Source: a virus. From it: 28,293 nucleotides of DNA. The notes under the pieces are model-generated. The model was not told the origin of the DNA. It searched no databases and saw nothing but the letters and a program-made list of their open reading frames with translations. Positions 7,535 to 14,497 of the stretch are shown here, one piece after another; position 1 is the first letter of the stretch, and each line of letters begins with the position of its first letter. The stretch lies in IMG/VR virus record IMGVR_UViG_3300034073_002899, positions 1 to 28,293 of that record. One strand, given 5' to 3'. The position numbers and the translations under genes were made by a program.

Positions 7535-7941
7535 TGGCTGCGACCGTCTCGCAGATCATGACCGGTCTGCAGGGCCGGCTCGCCACGATCACCGGGCTCC
7601 GCACCTCGGACTTCCTGCCGGACAACATCAACCCGCCGATCGCGATCCCGGCGCTCGACCAGATCAACTACCACCGCGCCTCCGCCGGTGGCGCCGCGGT
7701 GCACGAGATCACCGTCACGGTGATCGTCGGCGCCGCCTCCGAACGCACCGCCCAAGCCCGCCTCGACGGCTACCTGTCGTACTCGGGCCCGTCGTCGATC
7801 CGGGCCGCCATCGAAGCCGACCCGACGCTCGGCGGTGTCGCCTCCACGTCGGTCGTCGACTCGGCCGGCGGGATCACGTTCGTCGAGATCGCCACCACCA
7901 AGTACCTCGTCGCCACGTTCGCGGTGACGGTCTACGCCTGA
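7534..7941 (+). CDS. head-tail joining / tail terminator-like protein (135 aa)
   Basis: An alpha/beta protein of 135 residues encoded between the adaptor and the tail tube, where tail terminator (gpU-like) or tail completion proteins sit. Visible pattern: N-terminal helix SQIMTGLQGRLATI, then strands around HEITVTVIVGAAS, a helix ERTAQARLDGYL, and a final strand YLVATFAVTVYA. The function, capping the tail tube and joining it to the neck, is inferred from position and fold pattern. ATG 7534 overlaps the upstream TGA by one base. Confidence 0.75.
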   Translation: MAATVSQIMTGLQGRLATITGLRTSDFLPDNINPPIAIPALDQINYHRASAGGAAVHEITVTVIVGAASERTAQARLDGYLSYSGPSSIRAAIEADPTLGGVASTSVVDSAGGITFVEIATTKYLVATFAVTVYA

Positions 7942-7953
7942 GGAGGCGCACCT

Positions 7954-8127
7954 GTGAAGACCTTCAAGATCGTCGGCTCGCGTTCCGTGGCCGGCAAGAC
8001 CCCCGGCAGCGTCGTGAGCGCGGACGAACTCGCCGGGTCGAACGTGACCGCCCTCATCGAGGCCGGTCACCTCGCGCCCGCCCCCAACCCCAAGCCCGCC
8101 AAGCCTGACCTCGCAGAGGAGAACTGA
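7954..8127 (+). CDS. small protein with Pro/Lys-rich tail (57 aa)
   Basis: GTG 7954 has GAGGAGG about 8 bases upstream and the gene ends one base before the tail-tube start, inside the late operon. The product has a short ordered N-terminal half (KTFKIVGSRSVAGKTPGSVV and a helix ending IEAGHLAP) and a disordered Pro/Lys/Ala tail. Its plan resembles the 75-residue protein at 6699, with a beta start, an ALIEAGHL-type helix and a basic tail. A role at the head-tail interface is possible, but unproven. Confidence 0.75.
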   Translation: MKTFKIVGSRSVAGKTPGSVVSADELAGSNVTALIEAGHLAPAPNPKPAKPDLAEEN

Positions 8128-8128
8128 C

Positions 8129-8536
8129 ATGGCCCGTATCGTGCTCACCGACGTTTCGGTGACGATCAACTCCGTGGACCTGAGTTCACACATCGCCAGC
8201 GTGACGATCGAGACCAACTTTGATGAGGTCGAGACCACTGCCTTCGGGAACACGGCCCGCACCCGGGTCGCCGGTCTGCAGGACTCGTCGGTGTCGCTCG
8301 ACTTCCACCAGGACTTCGCCGCCTCCGAGGTGGAGGCCACGATCTACCCGCTGCTCGGCACCACGACCGCCGTCGTCATCAAGCCCGACAGCGGCGCCGT
8401 CGCCGCCGACAACCCGTCGTACTCGTTCGACTGTCTCGTGAACCAGTGGACGCCGCTCGGCGGCGGGATCGGTGAACTCGCCACCGCCTCGGTGACGTGG
8501 CCGATCTCGGGTGCGATCACGAAGGCGACGGCCTGA
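8129..8536 (+). CDS. major tail tube protein (135 aa)
   Basis: Tail tube subunit of a siphovirus. The sequence is beta-rich with the usual features: VSVTINSVDLSSHIASVTIE at the start, ETTAFGNTARTRVAGL (the conserved T-FG-T-R-AGL segment), SLDFHQDF, and a late GGIGELATASVTWPI strand pair. Size is short but normal for actinophage tube proteins. AGAGGAG precedes the ATG. It is followed immediately by the tail assembly chaperone pair and tape measure, the standard order. Confidence 0.92.
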   Translation: MARIVLTDVSVTINSVDLSSHIASVTIETNFDEVETTAFGNTARTRVAGLQDSSVSLDFHQDFAASEVEATIYPLLGTTTAVVIKPDSGAVAADNPSYSFDCLVNQWTPLGGGIGELATASVTWPISGAITKATA

Positions 8537-8540
8537 ACCG

Positions 8541-8816
8541 ATGATCGTCTGGCAGCTCACGGTCACCAAGGTCGACGGGTCGGTCAACACCTACACGGTC
8601 GGCCCCCGTCAGATCGTCGCGTTCGAGCGGCAGTGGAAGGTCGGACTCGCGAAAGCCTTTCAGGTCGAGCAGAAGATGGAGCACCTCTTCTGGCTCGCCT
8701 GGGAGGCCGAGCGGGCGTCCGGCTCCACCGTGCCACCGTTCGGCGACGCCTACCTCGACAGTCTCCTGAACGTCGAGATCGACACCGTCGCAAACCCTTC
8801 CGCCGGGACTCCCTGA
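8541..8816 (+). CDS. tail assembly chaperone, short form (91 aa)
   Basis: The upstream member of the G/GT-type chaperone pair that wraps the tape measure during tail assembly. It lies between tube and tape measure genes, and begins at ATG 8541. Pattern: QIVAFERQWKVGLAKAF then HLFWLAWEAERASG and FGDAYLDSLLNVEI, the common duf-type chaperone fold. Near its end the codons GCA-AAC-CCT contain the slippery heptamer AAACCCT (8792-8798), and the -1 frame continues into the second chaperone domain. Without slippage translation ends at 8816. Confidence 0.92.
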   Translation: MIVWQLTVTKVDGSVNTYTVGPRQIVAFERQWKVGLAKAFQVEQKMEHLFWLAWEAERASGSTVPPFGDAYLDSLLNVEIDTVANPSAGTP

Positions 8817-8956
8817 CCTACCTCGTCGCCCAGATCTCGGTCGAGACCGGGATCGCCCCGCAACACCTCCTCGACGCCCCCGACGGCATGTTGGAAGCGA
8901 TCGTCGACGTGTTGAAGCGTCGAGCCGAGGAGTCCCACCGACACGCTCGGAGGTGA
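8541..8956 (+). CDS. tail assembly chaperone, -1 frameshift long form (about 138 aa)
   Basis: The GT-type product made by a -1 ribosomal frameshift at AAACCCT (8792-8798): 86 codons in the first frame, then 52 in the -1 frame to TGA 8954-8956. The extension reads PFRRDSLTYLVAQ, then IAPQHLLDAPDGMLEAIVDVL and a basic tail, a typical second chaperone domain. The -1 frame has no good start of its own near this point, which supports frameshifting over an independent gene. The ratio of short to long form normally sets tail assembly efficiency. Confidence 0.88.
8792..8798 (+). promoter_or_regulatory. -1 frameshift slippery heptamer
   Basis: AAACCCT matches X XXY YYZ in the zero frame (A AAC CCT). 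After a -1 slip both tRNAs can re-pair (AAA, CCC). The stop of the zero frame follows 16-18 bases later and the -1 frame leads directly into the second chaperone domain. Confidence 0.88.
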
Positions 8957-8959
8957 CCC

Positions 8960-9598
8960 GTGGCAGTTATCCGAGGAGCCGACCGGGTCAACGTCGAAGG
9001 TCTCGCCGAACTGCGCCGCGAGATGCGCAAGACCCGCGACCAGTTCGGGACCGCCGGCACCGACGGCCTGAAGGACGTCAACTACAAGGTCGCCGAGTTC
9101 GTCATCAACCGGGCCAAGACGCTCGCCAAGATGCAAGGCGGCCTGCAAGCCCTGGCGGCCGACTCGATGGTGCCGTCCCGGTCCGGTGTCGCCGCCCGCA
9201 TCAACGCCGGCGGCAAGAAGGCCCCGTTCTTCGGTGGCGCCGAGTTCGGCGCCTACCAGAACCGGCGCCGCCTGCAGAAGAACACCGGGGGCCGGGCGAC
9301 GGTGGTGCGGGACAACGAGAACATCAACAAGGTCATCAAGCGGGTCGAGGCGCAGACCGTCGCCTACGACCGGCGTGGTGCACCGACCACGGTGTCTCGG
9401 CGTGAACGCAACCGGGGCGCGACCGCGGTGAAGGTCAAAGGCGTCGTGCTCGGCTGGAACCAGTTCCAGCCGTGGCGCGGGAACGACCGGGGCGCCGGCT
9501 ACTTCCTCTACCCGACGATCCGGGCGAACGTCTCCGAGATCATCGAGATGTACGGCGACGAGATGGAACGTCTCCTCGCTGACGTGTTCCCCGACTAG
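8960..9598 (+). CDS. HK97 gp10-like neck / tail completion protein (212 aa)
   Basis: Pattern of the gp10-like family: N-terminal helices VEGLAELRREMRKTRDQFG and KVAEFVINRAKTLAK, a middle glycine- and phenylalanine-rich part, and a C-terminal YPTIRANVSEIIEMYGDEMERLLADVF helix. Such proteins normally act in the neck between head and tail and are usually encoded before the tube gene; here the gene sits between the chaperones and the tape measure. It is longer than usual, with a basic insertion in the centre. GTG 8960 follows the previous stop by three bases. Confidence 0.7.
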   Translation: MAVIRGADRVNVEGLAELRREMRKTRDQFGTAGTDGLKDVNYKVAEFVINRAKTLAKMQGGLQALAADSMVPSRSGVAARINAGGKKAPFFGGAEFGAYQNRRRLQKNTGGRATVVRDNENINKVIKRVEAQTVAYDRRGAPTTVSRRERNRGATAVKVKGVVLGWNQFQPWRGNDRGAGYFLYPTIRANVSEIIEMYGDEMERLLADVFPD

Positions 9599-9607
9599 GA
9601 GCCTCGA

Positions 9608-11572
9608 ATGGCAGACACCAGGCGTCTCAAAATCGAGGTCCTCGGCGACGCCAAGGGTGCGCTCACGGCGTTCGGGTCGATCGACGACGGGGCCCGGAAA
9701 CTCGGCGGGAAACTCGCCGACCTCGGCACCAAGGCTGCGAAGGCGTTCGCCGTGGTCGGCACCGCGGCGGCCGGTGCCGCTGTCGTGTTCGGCAAGCAGG
9801 CCGTCGACGCCGCCTCCGACCTCGCCGAGGCCACCTCGAAGGTCGGGGTGATCTTCGGTGACTCCGCCGGCGACGTCGAAGCGTTCGCCGCGCAGGCCGC
9901 GACGACGATGGGCCAGTCGAAGCAGGAAGTGCTCGACGCCGCGTCGACGTTCGCCACGTTCGGCAAGGCGGCCGGTCTCGCCGGCGACGACCTGTTCGGG
10001 TTCTCCACCGACTTCGTCGGCCTCGCGTCGGACCTGGCCAGTTTCAACAACACGACGCCGCAGGAAGCGGTGGAGGCCATCGGGGCGGCGCTCCGTGGCG
10101 AGGCCGAGCCCCTTCGCCGTTACGGGGTGCTGCTCGACGACGCCACCCTGAAGCAGGAAGCGCTCGCCCTCGGCATCTGGGACGGCGAAGGTGCGCTGTC
10201 CGCAGCGCAGAAGACCCGCGCCGCCGAGATCGCGATCTACAAGCAGACCACCGACGCGCAGGGCGACTTCCTCCGCACCTCGGACGGTCTCGCCAACTCG
10301 CAGCGCATCCTGCGGGCGCAACTCGCGAACGTGACCGCGCAGATCGGTGAGCAGCTGCTGCCGATCGCTCTGAAACTCACGTCGTTCTTCGCCGACAAGA
10401 TCATGCCGGCGGTGCAGGCCGTCGCCGACGCGTTCTCCGAGAACGGCCTGTCGGGCGTGTTCGCCCTGTTCCGTAACAAGATCTCCGAGGACGGCCCGAA
10501 GGCGATCGACAAGGCGACCGAACTGCTGCAGTCGCTCGGCACATGGATCATGACCACCGGCCTGCCGTGGCTCGGCGAGAAGTTGGGGCAACTCGGTCAG
10601 GCGCTCGTCGACTGGATCGGTCCCCGCATCGACCCGGCGTTGCAGAAGATCCGGGAACTCCTCGAAACGCTCGGCGCCTGGTTCGTCGAGACCGGCCTGC
10701 CGTGGATCTCCGAGAAGTTGGCCGAACTCGGCCAGGCGCTCATCGACTGGATCGGGCCCCGGGTCGGGCCGGCGCTCGAAGCGATCGGCGCTCTGATCGC
10801 CGACGTCGCGAACTGGGTGATCGAGGACGGTCTCCCGTTGCTGCGCGAGAAACTGGTGACGCTCGGCCAGGCGCTGATCGACTGGGTGAAGCCGAACATC
10901 GTCCCGATGCTGTCCGCCCTCGGCGACCTGCTCGTGTCGATCGCCGACTGGATCGTCACCACCGCCGTCCCCCGTCTCGTGAGCGAGGCCGCCAAGTTGG
11001 GCGTCGCGATCATCGGCTGGGCGATCGACATCGCCCCCGACCTCCTGAAGGGGCTCGGCACCCTGCTCGCCAAGGTGGCGACGTGGGTCATCACCGACGG
11101 CGTCCCCACCCTGCTCGGCTTCGGTGTCGACCTCGGCAAGGGACTGATCGACGGGATCGGTGACGGGCTCGGCCGGGCGTTCTCCGCTGCGACGAGCGTC
11201 GCCAAGGACGTCGTCAACGCCATCATCCGGTTCATCAACACCTCGATCATCGACAAGGTCAACGACCTCGTCGAGTTCAAGATCTCGGTGCCGATCGGCC
11301 CCGACATCAACATCAACCCGCCCGACATCCCGCACATCCCGGCGCTCGCCAAGGGCGGCATCGTCACCGGCCCCACCCTCGCCCTGATCGGCGAGGCGGG
11401 ACCCGAAGCGGTGGTGCCGTTGGACCGGGCCGGCGGCATGGTCGGCGGCGGCGGGATCAACGTGACGGTGAATGCCGGCATGGGTGCCGACGGCGCCCAG
11501 ATCGGCGCCCAGATCGTCGACTACATCCGCCGCTACGAACGGTCGAACGGGACGAACTGGCGGGCCGCCTGA
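9608..11572 (+). CDS. tape measure protein (654 aa)
   Basis: Sets tail length and fills the tube lumen. The N-terminus has the usual start (IEVLGDAKGALTAFG, then a hydrophobic Ala/Gly/Val stretch at about 37-62) and a conserved helical domain with FGDSAGDVEAFAAQAA, TMGQSKQEVLDAA, and LASFNNTTPQEAVEAIGAALRGEAEPLRRYGV. Residues 310-534 are five head-to-tail 45-residue repeats. The C-terminal part ends with ALAKGGIVTGPTLALIGEAGPEAVVPL, the typical tape-measure end motif. At about 1.5 angstrom per residue, a tail near 100 nm is expected (inference). AGGAG, containing the upstream stop, precedes ATG 9608. Confidence 0.95.
   Translation: MADTRRLKIEVLGDAKGALTAFGSIDDGARKLGGKLADLGTKAAKAFAVVGTAAAGAAVVFGKQAVDAASDLAEATSKVGVIFGDSAGDVEAFAAQAATTMGQSKQEVLDAASTFATFGKAAGLAGDDLFGFSTDFVGLASDLASFNNTTPQEAVEAIGAALRGEAEPLRRYGVLLDDATLKQEALALGIWDGEGALSAAQKTRAAEIAIYKQTTDAQGDFLRTSDGLANSQRILRAQLANVTAQIGEQLLPIALKLTSFFADKIMPAVQAVADAFSENGLSGVFALFRNKISEDGPKAIDKATELLQSLGTWIMTTGLPWLGEKLGQLGQALVDWIGPRIDPALQKIRELLETLGAWFVETGLPWISEKLAELGQALIDWIGPRVGPALEAIGALIADVANWVIEDGLPLLREKLVTLGQALIDWVKPNIVPMLSALGDLLVSIADWIVTTAVPRLVSEAAKLGVAIIGWAIDIAPDLLKGLGTLLAKVATWVITDGVPTLLGFGVDLGKGLIDGIGDGLGRAFSAATSVAKDVVNAIIRFINTSIIDKVNDLVEFKISVPIGPDININPPDIPHIPALAKGGIVTGPTLALIGEAGPEAVVPLDRAGGMVGGGGINVTVNAGMGADGAQIGAQIVDYIRRYERSNGTNWRAA
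10535..11209 (+). repeat. five tandem 45-codon repeats in the tape measure gene
   Basis: Five consecutive units of exactly 45 codons (135 bp) covering residues 310-534. Each begins with a hydrophobic-Trp start (LGTW, LGAW, VANW, IADW, VATW), has a GLP/AVP/GVP turn at positions 9-11, and LGQALIDW or a degenerate form at 20-27. Units 1 and 2 are the most alike; units 4 and 5 have diverged. Confidence 0.85.
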
Positions 11573-11573
11573 C

Positions 11574-12824
11574 ATGCCAGCGACGCACGTCAACGGCAAC
11601 ACCTACACCGTCGAGATCTCGTTCCCCGCCACCGCCTCGTTCGGTGACGTCCTCACCCTCGACGACCCGGTGAAGGGACTCCTGGAGTCCGCCACCTACC
11701 TGCTCGGCGGTGACATCTGGGCCGACATCACCGACTACGTCACCGACGTGTCGGTGTCCCGTGGCCGATCCCGCCAGTTGGACGCGTTCAACGCCGGCAC
11801 GGCGTCGATCACGCTGCGCAACGAGTCCCGCCTGTTCGACCCGTCGAACACCGCCGGCACCTACTTCGGCGGCATCGTGCCGCGCCGCCCGGTGCGGATC
11901 ACCGTGAACGGCGCCCAGATCTTCAACGGCTACGTCGACGACTACGGGCTGCAGTGGACCACGGACACGACCGGCACCACCACCGTCACCTGCTCCGACG
12001 GTTTCACCCTCCTCGCCGCCACCGCCCTCGACGCCTTCACCCCCTCCACCGAGGGGAGCGGCGCCAGGGTGGCGACGGTGCTGGATCGGCCCGAGATCGC
12101 CTACCCGGCCGGGTCTAGGGCGATCGACACCGGCTCGGGCACGCTCGGCGCCTACCCCGTCGACGCCGGTACGACCGCCCTCGACTACCTGCAAGCCGTC
12201 GCTGTCGCCGAGCAGGGCTACCTGTTCGTCGCCCGTGACGGGGTGCTCACCTTCCGAGGCCGGGCCGACGTGTTGAACCGGACCGGCACGATCGTGTTCT
12301 CCGACACCGGCGCACCTGGCACCGTCCCGTACCGGGGCTACTCGGTGCAGTACGGCACAGAACTGCTCTACAACCGGGTCGTCACCTCCCGGGTCGGCGG
12401 CGGCGAACAGGTCGCCACCGACACCGGGTCGCAGGCCGCCTACCTGACGTCGACGCTGACCCGCACCGGGCTCCTGGTCGACACCGATCAGGCGGCCGTC
12501 GACATCGGCACGTTCCTGCTCGGCAAGTACGCCGAGCCGGAACTGCGGATCGACGAGATCGACGTGACGATCGCCGACGACTCGGCGACGTTCGCGCAGC
12601 TGATGCTTGTCGAGGTCGGTGACGTCGTCACCGTGACCCGCACCTACGGCACCGGGTCACCGTCGACGGTGACGCAGAAGGTGTCGGTCGAGTCGATCGC
12701 CCACCAGATCGGCACCGGTGAGCACCGGGTCCGGTTCCGGTTCGGATCGGTCGACTCGCGCACGTTCCTCGAACTCGACGACGCGACCTTCGGGACGCTC
12801 GACGCCAACCTTCTCGCCTTCTAG
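11574..12824 (+). CDS. minor tail protein, tail-tip/hub candidate (416 aa)
   Basis: Encoded directly after the tape measure, where distal tail and hub proteins lie. It is beta-rich, with DITDYVTDVSVSRGRSRQLDAFNAGTA and SITLRNESRLFDPSN near the N-terminus, a pattern seen in actinophage minor tail proteins, then PRRPVRITVNGAQIFNGYVDDYGL, and a later TALDYLQAVAVAEQGYLFVARDGVLTF segment. This suggests combined Dit-like and hub-like roles in one protein, since no separate Dit or Tal gene is present. ATG 11574 follows the tape-measure stop by one base. The hub role is inference. Confidence 0.8.
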   Translation: MPATHVNGNTYTVEISFPATASFGDVLTLDDPVKGLLESATYLLGGDIWADITDYVTDVSVSRGRSRQLDAFNAGTASITLRNESRLFDPSNTAGTYFGGIVPRRPVRITVNGAQIFNGYVDDYGLQWTTDTTGTTTVTCSDGFTLLAATALDAFTPSTEGSGARVATVLDRPEIAYPAGSRAIDTGSGTLGAYPVDAGTTALDYLQAVAVAEQGYLFVARDGVLTFRGRADVLNRTGTIVFSDTGAPGTVPYRGYSVQYGTELLYNRVVTSRVGGGEQVATDTGSQAAYLTSTLTRTGLLVDTDQAAVDIGTFLLGKYAEPELRIDEIDVTIADDSATFAQLMLVEVGDVVTVTRTYGTGSPSTVTQKVSVESIAHQIGTGEHRVRFRFGSVDSRTFLELDDATFGTLDANLLAF

Positions 12825-12834
12825 GAGGACCCCT

Positions 12835-14097
12835 ATGGCAGGACTCGGACGCCGCACCTGGACAGCCGGCGAAGTAGTCACCGCAGCGAACGTGCAGGGC
12901 TACCTGCAGGACCAGACCGTGATGGTGTTCGCCGACGCCTCGGCGCGTGATGCGGCGATCACGGCCCCGACCGAAGGCATGGTCGCCTACCTGTCGGACT
13001 CGAACACGCTCACCGCCTACACCGGGTCGGCGTGGGTGCCGGCGCCGCTGCTCACCTCGGAACCGTTGGGAAACCGGAACATCGCGTTCAACGGGGCGAT
13101 GCAGGTCGCGCAGCGTGGCACGTCGACGGCGTCGATCACGACCGGCGGCTATTACACGGTCGACCGCTGGGCGCTCGTCTTGGGGGGGCTCGGCACCTGG
13201 ACCATGTCGCAGGAGTCCGACGCTCCGACCGGGTCAGGGTTTGCGAACTCGCTGAAGGTGCTGTGCACCACCGCCGACTCGTCCCCCGCCGCCGGAGACT
13301 TCTTCCACCTCGCCCAAGGGTTCGAGGGCCAAGACCTGCAACGCCTCCGCAAAGGCAGCGCCGACGCCCTGCCGGTCACCGTGTCGTTCTGGGTCAAGTC
13401 GAACGTGACTGGCACCTACATCGTCGAGTTGCGCGACTCCGACAACACGCGCACCATCTCGGCGTCGTACACGGTCAACGCCAGCGCCACCTGGGAGTTC
13501 AAGACCGTTACCTTCGCCGGTGACACCACCGGCGCCCTCGACGACGACAACAACGCGTCACTCGGACTGCACTTCTGGCTGGGCGCCGGGTCGAACTACA
13601 CCGGCGGAACCCTGGCGACGTCGTGGGCGGCGCAGACCGACGCCAACCGGGCCGCCGGCCAGACCAACCTCGCCGCTGCGTCGAGCAACTACTTCCAGAT
13701 CACCGGCGTGCAGTTCGAGACCGGCCGCATTGCGACCCCGTTCGAGCACCGCGCCTACGGCGAGGAGTTGGGGCGCTGCCAGCGCTATTTCCAGCGATAT
13801 TTCATCCCGCTCTTTGTCGGTTCCGGCGACCCGGCATTCTGCCCTTTCACCACCACGGTAGTAACGCAGCACCGATTCTCGGTAGAGATGAGAACTGCGC
13901 CCGTCTTTTCTGCTTACAGCGGATCGTTCGGCATCGACAACTACGGAGCCGCGCTCGGGCTGACGTACAGTTCACAGAGCACCGGAACTAGCGGCGCACA
14001 TGTTGTTTGGACCACGACGGGAGCCACCGCAGGACGCCCATCGTGCCTCATTGGCAACGGCGGGACCACCTCCTACGCCTTGAATGCGGAGTTGTGA
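12835..14097 (+). CDS. receptor-binding / tail fibre protein (420 aa)
   Basis: Likely host-recognition protein. The N-terminal 60 residues resemble a tail-attachment segment (RRTWTAGEVVTAANVQGYL, then SARDAAITAPTEGMVAYLSD and YTGSAWV). The middle has NRNIAFNGAMQVAQRGTS, YYTVDRW and, later, YFQITGVQFETGRIATPFEHRAYGEELGRCQRYF, motifs I know from many environmental phage fibre proteins. From about 13780 the DNA becomes visibly less GC-rich with A/T-ending codons, so the last 100 residues probably came from another source. AGGAGG, with the upstream stop inside it, precedes ATG 12835. Confidence 0.88.
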   Translation: MAGLGRRTWTAGEVVTAANVQGYLQDQTVMVFADASARDAAITAPTEGMVAYLSDSNTLTAYTGSAWVPAPLLTSEPLGNRNIAFNGAMQVAQRGTSTASITTGGYYTVDRWALVLGGLGTWTMSQESDAPTGSGFANSLKVLCTTADSSPAAGDFFHLAQGFEGQDLQRLRKGSADALPVTVSFWVKSNVTGTYIVELRDSDNTRTISASYTVNASATWEFKTVTFAGDTTGALDDDNNASLGLHFWLGAGSNYTGGTLATSWAAQTDANRAAGQTNLAAASSNYFQITGVQFETGRIATPFEHRAYGEELGRCQRYFQRYFIPLFVGSGDPAFCPFTTTVVTQHRFSVEMRTAPVFSAYSGSFGIDNYGAALGLTYSSQSTGTSGAHVVWTTTGATAGRPSCLIGNGGTTSYALNAEL

Positions 14098-14099
14098 CG

Positions 14100-14273
14100 A
14101 TGTGGTACACGATGACATTTGACGGCCGGCCGGCGATCATGTTCTACGACGGCGAGAGCCGCTCTATTCATTTCGCCGACGACGTCGACAATCCGACGCA
14201 CAAAGTCTACGAAGAGTGGGTTGAGGCCGGCAACGAGTCGGAGCCGTGGCAGCCTGAGGCTGTCGCTGGGTGA
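14100..14273 (+). CDS. small fibre-associated protein (57 aa)
   Basis: ATG 14100 follows the fibre stop at once. The product WYTMTFDGRPAIMFYDGES then DDVDNPTHKVYEEWVEAGNESEPWQPE resembles the short C-terminal modules of fibre-assembly or fibre-associated proteins that carry a Y-x-x-W-x-x-x-GN-x-x-x-P signature. Codon use is less GC-biased than that of its neighbours, as in the fibre C-terminus, so both probably travelled together. A fibre chaperone role is inference from position and pattern. Confidence 0.7.
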   Translation: MWYTMTFDGRPAIMFYDGESRSIHFADDVDNPTHKVYEEWVEAGNESEPWQPEAVAG

Positions 14274-14277
14274 CGTC

Positions 14278-14472
14278 GTGCCGACCTGGGCCGCCATCCT
14301 CATCGCCGTCGTCGCCCCCGGCGGCGTGATCGTCACCCTGCTCGAACGCACCCGCCGAGAGAACAACCGGGACCACGCCAAGAACGCCGCGAAGTTGGAC
14401 CGGGTGATCGAGGTCGCCGAGGAAACACGCGACCGCCTGAACGATCACATCGACTGGCACCTGCGCCCCTGA
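14278..14472 (+). CDS. membrane protein, holin-like (64 aa)
   Basis: One N-terminal hydrophobic segment (about residues 3-23, WAAILIAVVAPGGVIVTLL) is followed by a charged helix with RENNRDHAKNAAKLDRVIEVAEE and an end IDWHL. This one-TM plus cytoplasmic coiled helix plan is common in small proteins of actinophage lysis cassettes and lies directly before the endolysin. It may be a second holin, an antiholin or a holin regulator; the r1t-type holin is after the endolysin. GTG 14278 is the first in-frame start, with weak Shine-Dalgarno complementarity. Confidence 0.65.
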   Translation: MPTWAAILIAVVAPGGVIVTLLERTRRENNRDHAKNAAKLDRVIEVAEETRDRLNDHIDWHLRP

Positions 14473-14497
14473 CCCGCCACCGCCGAGGAGGTACCCG

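Noticed and set aside
8633-8956. An independent second tail-chaperone gene
   Set aside because: Its only upstream starts lie deep inside the first chaperone in an Arg-rich shadow frame; the slippery heptamer explains its expression better.
8750-11602. A 950-codon open frame on the minus strand opposite the tape measure
   Set aside because: It is the antisense shadow of the tape measure and chaperone genes, with Asp/Val/Gly-rich composition and no recognisable motif.
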